Shown: positions 5,775-5,817 of the stretch, piece after piece
Position numbering within the stretch: the first letter of the stretch is position 1
Layout: the number at the start of each line of letters is the position of its first letter
NCBI GenBank assembly: GCA_046539045.1
Contig: JBKHHU010000204.1
Location: 1-5,817, forward strand
Direction: 5' to 3'
DNA from: JBKHHU01 sp046539045
GTDB lineage: Bacteria > Planctomycetota > Phycisphaerae > SM23-33
Length of the DNA: 5,817 nt
The notes under the pieces: generated by a model
Database searches by the model: none
Told to the model about the DNA's origin: nothing
The model's input: only the letters and a program-made list of their open reading frames with translations
Made by a program: the position numbers and the translations under genes

Positions 5775-5817
5775 TCATGTTTCGCGTGGTGGGTCTCCCG
5801 ACCCACCACGTTGCACG
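5775..5817. repeat. Palindrome-containing repeat, copy 2, at the window edge
   Basis: This second copy has the same orientation as copy 1 and the same 11-bp-arm hairpin (5785-5795 / 5800-5810, loop TCCC). The period is 78 bp. The 35-bp spacer between the copies contains the small palindrome GACATGTC (5752-5759). The match runs to the last base of the window, so the unit and possibly a longer tandem array may continue beyond it. Confidence 0.9.

Noticed and set aside
5567..5809. 80-codon minus-strand frame spanning both repeats
   Set aside because: It contains a duplicated peptide only because the 78-bp period keeps phase. No start signal or domain supports it as a gene.
5697..5817. CRISPR array
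   Set aside because: Only two copies are seen, each almost a complete palindrome, and no cas gene is nearby. A REP-like or tandem repeat fits better.

Overview
The window is GC-rich and carries five clear protein genes, plus the tail of a sixth entering from the left edge. Three things suggest a Planctomycetota-like bacterium: a BlaI-type repressor paired with an M56 (BlaR1-type) membrane protease that has no penicillin-binding sensor, secreted or lipidated accessory proteins, and long antisense open frames typical of high GC3. This is inference from gene style; no rRNA or other marker is present.

Layout from left to right. (1) Nucleotides 2-55 are probably the C-terminal end of an unidentified plus-strand gene, whose stop lies 2 nt from the stop of the convergent recJ. 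(2) 58-1860 (minus) is recJ, a complete single-strand DNA 5'->3' exonuclease. (3) 1861-1954 is a divergent intergenic region holding a 7-bp inverted repeat and the ribosome binding site of the next gene. (4) 1955-2692 (plus) is a lipoprotein of the AhpC/TSA peroxiredoxin-like family. It has an intact C-x-x-C motif, but the segment expected right after V-P-V-P is missing. Its frame also runs through a terminator-like hairpin and into the promoter of the next gene, so it looks partly decayed or carries sequence errors. (5) 2660-4872 (plus) is a two-gene regulatory operon. A sigma70-like promoter overlaps a perfect palindrome (the probable operator) and is followed by a BlaI/MecI-family repressor and a BlaR1-like M56 zinc protease. 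(6) 5008-5541 (minus) is an exported tyrosine/dual-specificity phosphatase-like protein in which threonine occupies the catalytic-cysteine position. (7) 5542-5817 has no confident gene. It holds a weak 40-codon frame with a lipobox-like sequence and two copies of a 43-bp repeat, each with a perfect 11-bp-arm palindrome, spaced 78 bp apart and running to the window edge.

How the genes work together: the repressor and protease should form a self-regulating switch in which an envelope signal activates the protease and relieves repression at the operon's own promoter. Only one operator-like site is visible, so other targets must lie outside the window. The C-terminal part of the protease is a helical, repeat-containing region rather than a beta-lactam sensor, so the signal is probably not a beta-lactam. 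The flanking recJ, peroxiredoxin and phosphatase-like genes have no sequence-level link to this switch.
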